Assembly: GCA_021793495.1 (NCBI GenBank)
Contig: JAJYSQ010000088.1
Location: 1-6,834 of the forward strand
Length of the DNA stretch: 6,834 nt
Origin: Actinomycetes bacterium
Lineage (GTDB): Bacteria; Actinomycetota; Actinomycetes; JAJYSQ01
Direction: 5' to 3'
Every line of letters starts with the position of its first letter. Position 1 is the first letter of the stretch. Positions 5,377 through 6,834 of this stretch are shown piece after piece. The position numbers and the translations under genes were made by a program. Under the pieces are notes generated by a model. The model searched no databases. It was not told the DNA's origin and worked only from the letters and a program-made list of their open reading frames with translations.

Positions 5377-6834
5377 CGACAGCGACGAGGTCGGTGACCT
5401 GGGCGACGAGACCGGGGGCAGGCCGGCATGTCGTGGTGGTCGGAGCCGGGCTGGCCGGGCTGGCCGCGGCCTGGTTCCTGACCCAGGACGTGCCTCGCGG
5501 TGGACCGGGCGCGATCGGCCGCATCACGGTCCTCGAGCAGGCACCACAGGTCGGGGGCAAGCTGGCCCTCGGCGAGGTGGCCGGGGTGGTCGTCGACACG
5601 GGCGCGGAGTCCCTCCTGGCCCGCCGCCCGGAGGCGGTGGAGCTGGCTCGTGCGGTCGGGCTGGGCGACGACCTGGTCGCTCCGGAGACCACCCGGGCAG
5701 CCCTGTGGTCCCGCGGCCGGATGGTCAGCCTGCCCGCCGGGCAGGTGATGGGCGTGCCGGGCAACCCCCGGGCGCTCGCGGCCAGTGGGCTGCTGACCCC
5801 GTTCGAGCTGCTGCGGGTCGGGCTGGACCCGTTGCTGCCTGCCCCCGGTGACGCCGGTGACGTCTCGGTCGGCGGGTACGTGGCACGCCGGCTCGGTCGG
5901 GCCGTGGTGGACCGGCTGGTGGACCCACTGCTGGGTGGGGTGTACGCGGGACGGGCGGACCTGCTCTCCCTGGATGCGACCCTGCCGCAGCTGGCACCCG
6001 CGGCGCACCGGGGCGGCTCTCTGCTCACCGCGACCCAGGAGGTGCTCGCCCGGGCCGCGGCGAGCACCGGCCCGGTCTTTGCCGGCATCGCCGGCGGGGT
6101 CGGCCGACTGCCGGTGGCGCTGGCGGCCGCCCTGAGTGCTCCCGGTAGGGGTGACCAGGCCCCCGTCGTGGAGATCCGTACCCGGACGACCGTTCGCGAG
6201 CTGGTCGGCACCGCGACGGGGTTCCGCGTCGTGACCGGCTCGACCCGGCACCCGGAGGTGCTCGAGGCGGACGCCGTGGTGGTGGCCGCTCCCGCCCACC
6301 ATGCCGCACGCCTGCTCGCCACGGTGGCTCCGACCGCCGCCACCGAGCTGGCCGGGATCGAGTACGCGAGCACCGTGCTGGTCACGTTTGCCCTGGCCCT
6401 CGCGTCGATGCCGGGGTCGTTGTCCGGGTCCGGGCTGCTGGTTCCCGCGGTCGACGGCCGGGCCGTCAAGGCGGCGACCTTCTCGAGCAACAAGTGGGGT
6501 TGGATGGCCGCCGCAGCCCCCGGGCTGGCCGTGGTTCGCGCCTCGCTCGGACGGTACGGCGACGAGGCGGTGCTGGCGCGGCCCGACGAGGAGCTGGCCG
6601 AGCTCGCCCTCGGCGAGCTGGCCCACGCCCTGGGAGTCCGGGACCGTCCGGTGGACACGTCGGTCACCCGGTGGGGCGGGGCACTGCCGCAGTACCAGGT
6701 GGGCCATGTCGAGCGGGTCCGCCGGGCCTGCGAGGCGGTGGCGGCTGTGCCGGGTCTGGCGGTCGCCGGCGCGGCCTACCACGGGGTGGGGATCCCGGCC
6801 GTCATCGCGTCGGCGCGCCAGGCGGCCCGGCAGG
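5373..6834 (+). CDS. hemG: FAD-dependent protoporphyrinogen/coproporphyrinogen oxidase, 3' end outside window
   Basis: 487 residues are visible from the GTG at 5373, and the frame is open to the window edge. An N-terminal dinucleotide-binding fold reads [18 protein letters not shown] (GAGLAG at 24-29), with the ribose-binding Glu in [13 protein letters not shown] (E55). Then come the family features [42 protein letters not shown] and FSSNKWGW. At the end is the C-terminal FAD-contacting segment [23 protein letters not shown]. Relatives are about this long, so only a few residues should be missing. The family oxidises porphyrinogens with O2. In Gram-positive lineages the enzyme (HemY/CgoX) mainly makes coproporphyrin III, which fits its place after hemE. 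Its GTG overlaps the hemE stop as GTGA, a sign of translational coupling. No hydrophobic signal or membrane helix is seen before the FAD fold. The exact start could be the GTG at 5394 instead. Confidence 0.94.
   Translation, partial: MTTATRSVTWATRPGAGRHVVVVGAGLAGLAAAWFLTQDVPRGGPGAIGRITVLEQAPQVGGKLALGEVAGVVVDTGAESLLARRPEAVELARAVGLGDDLVAPETTRAALWSRGRMVSLPAGQVMGVPGNPRALAASGLLTPFELLRVGLDPLLPAPGDAGDVSVGGYVARRLGRAVVDRLVDPLLGGVYAGRADLLSLDATLPQLAPAAHRGGSLLTATQEVLARAAASTGPVFAGIAGGVGRLPVALAAALSAPGRGDQAPVVEIRTRTTVRELVGTATGFRVVTGSTRHPEVLEADAVVVAAPAHHAARLLATVAPTAATELAGIEYASTVLVTFALALASMPGSLSGSGLLVPAVDGRAVKAATFSSNKWGWMAAAAPGLAVVRASLGRYGDEAVLARPDEELAELALGELAHALGVRDRPVDTSVTRWGGALPQYQVGHVERVRRACEAVAAVPGLAVAGAAYHGVGIPAVIASARQAARQ

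Noticed and set aside
4778..6667. Long minus-strand open frame (629 codons) opposite hemE and hemG
   Set aside because: It runs antisense to two genes with clear family motifs. Its translation is Ser/Arg/Pro/Thr-rich low-complexity sequence, typical of open frames opposite high-GC genes.
5298..6782. Second minus-strand open frame (494 codons) over hemG
   Set aside because: Its product is a Gly/Arg/Gln/His-rich shadow with no recognisable domain. The plus-strand oxidase explains this stretch fully.

Overview
The window is very GC-rich, uses GTG starts freely, and carries gene families typical of Actinobacteria: a DUF3000 protein, an HRDC-type ribonuclease D, a Gram-positive-type HemG/HemY oxidase and a DtxR/IdeR-like iron box. 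I take it to be an actinobacterial chromosome segment. I cannot name the genus from sequence alone. No rRNA, tRNA, CRISPR array, insertion sequence or phage gene was seen, and almost all of the window is coding.

Layout from left to right: the 3' end of an MFS transporter gene (+, to 338) converges on, and overlaps by 70 bp, an FTR1/EfeU-type iron permease gene (-, 269-1147). Upstream of the permease, directly after the next gene's stop codon, is a near-consensus DtxR/IdeR box (1214-1232) lying over a candidate promoter. Next come three more minus-strand genes: ribonuclease D (1258-2562), a LuxR-type response-regulator-like protein (2591-3274) and a DUF3000 protein (3417-4145). A 133-bp divergent intergenic region follows. 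The plus-strand heme genes come last: hemE, uroporphyrinogen decarboxylase (4279-5376), and hemG/hemY, an FAD-dependent porphyrinogen oxidase (5373 to the window edge), which overlap by GTGA.

How the genes fit together: hemE and hemG/hemY are steps of heme synthesis. In Actinobacteria this normally runs through coproporphyrin, with HemY acting as coproporphyrinogen III oxidase. The divergent DUF3000-regulator-RNase D group is, from my memory of Streptomyces genomes, a usual neighbour of hemE, but its functional link to heme is not established. The permease with its iron box supplies iron under iron control; its closeness to the heme genes is suggestive only.

The less ordinary points are: a receiver domain whose phospho-acceptor Asp position reads Ser; a 24-bp in-frame tandem repeat in that protein's linker; a 19-bp tandem repeat spanning the DUF3000 stop codon; and possible leaderless starts at the divergent promoter region. 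I did not find a convincing wholly new system; this is mainly conserved actinobacterial housekeeping DNA with local peculiarities.
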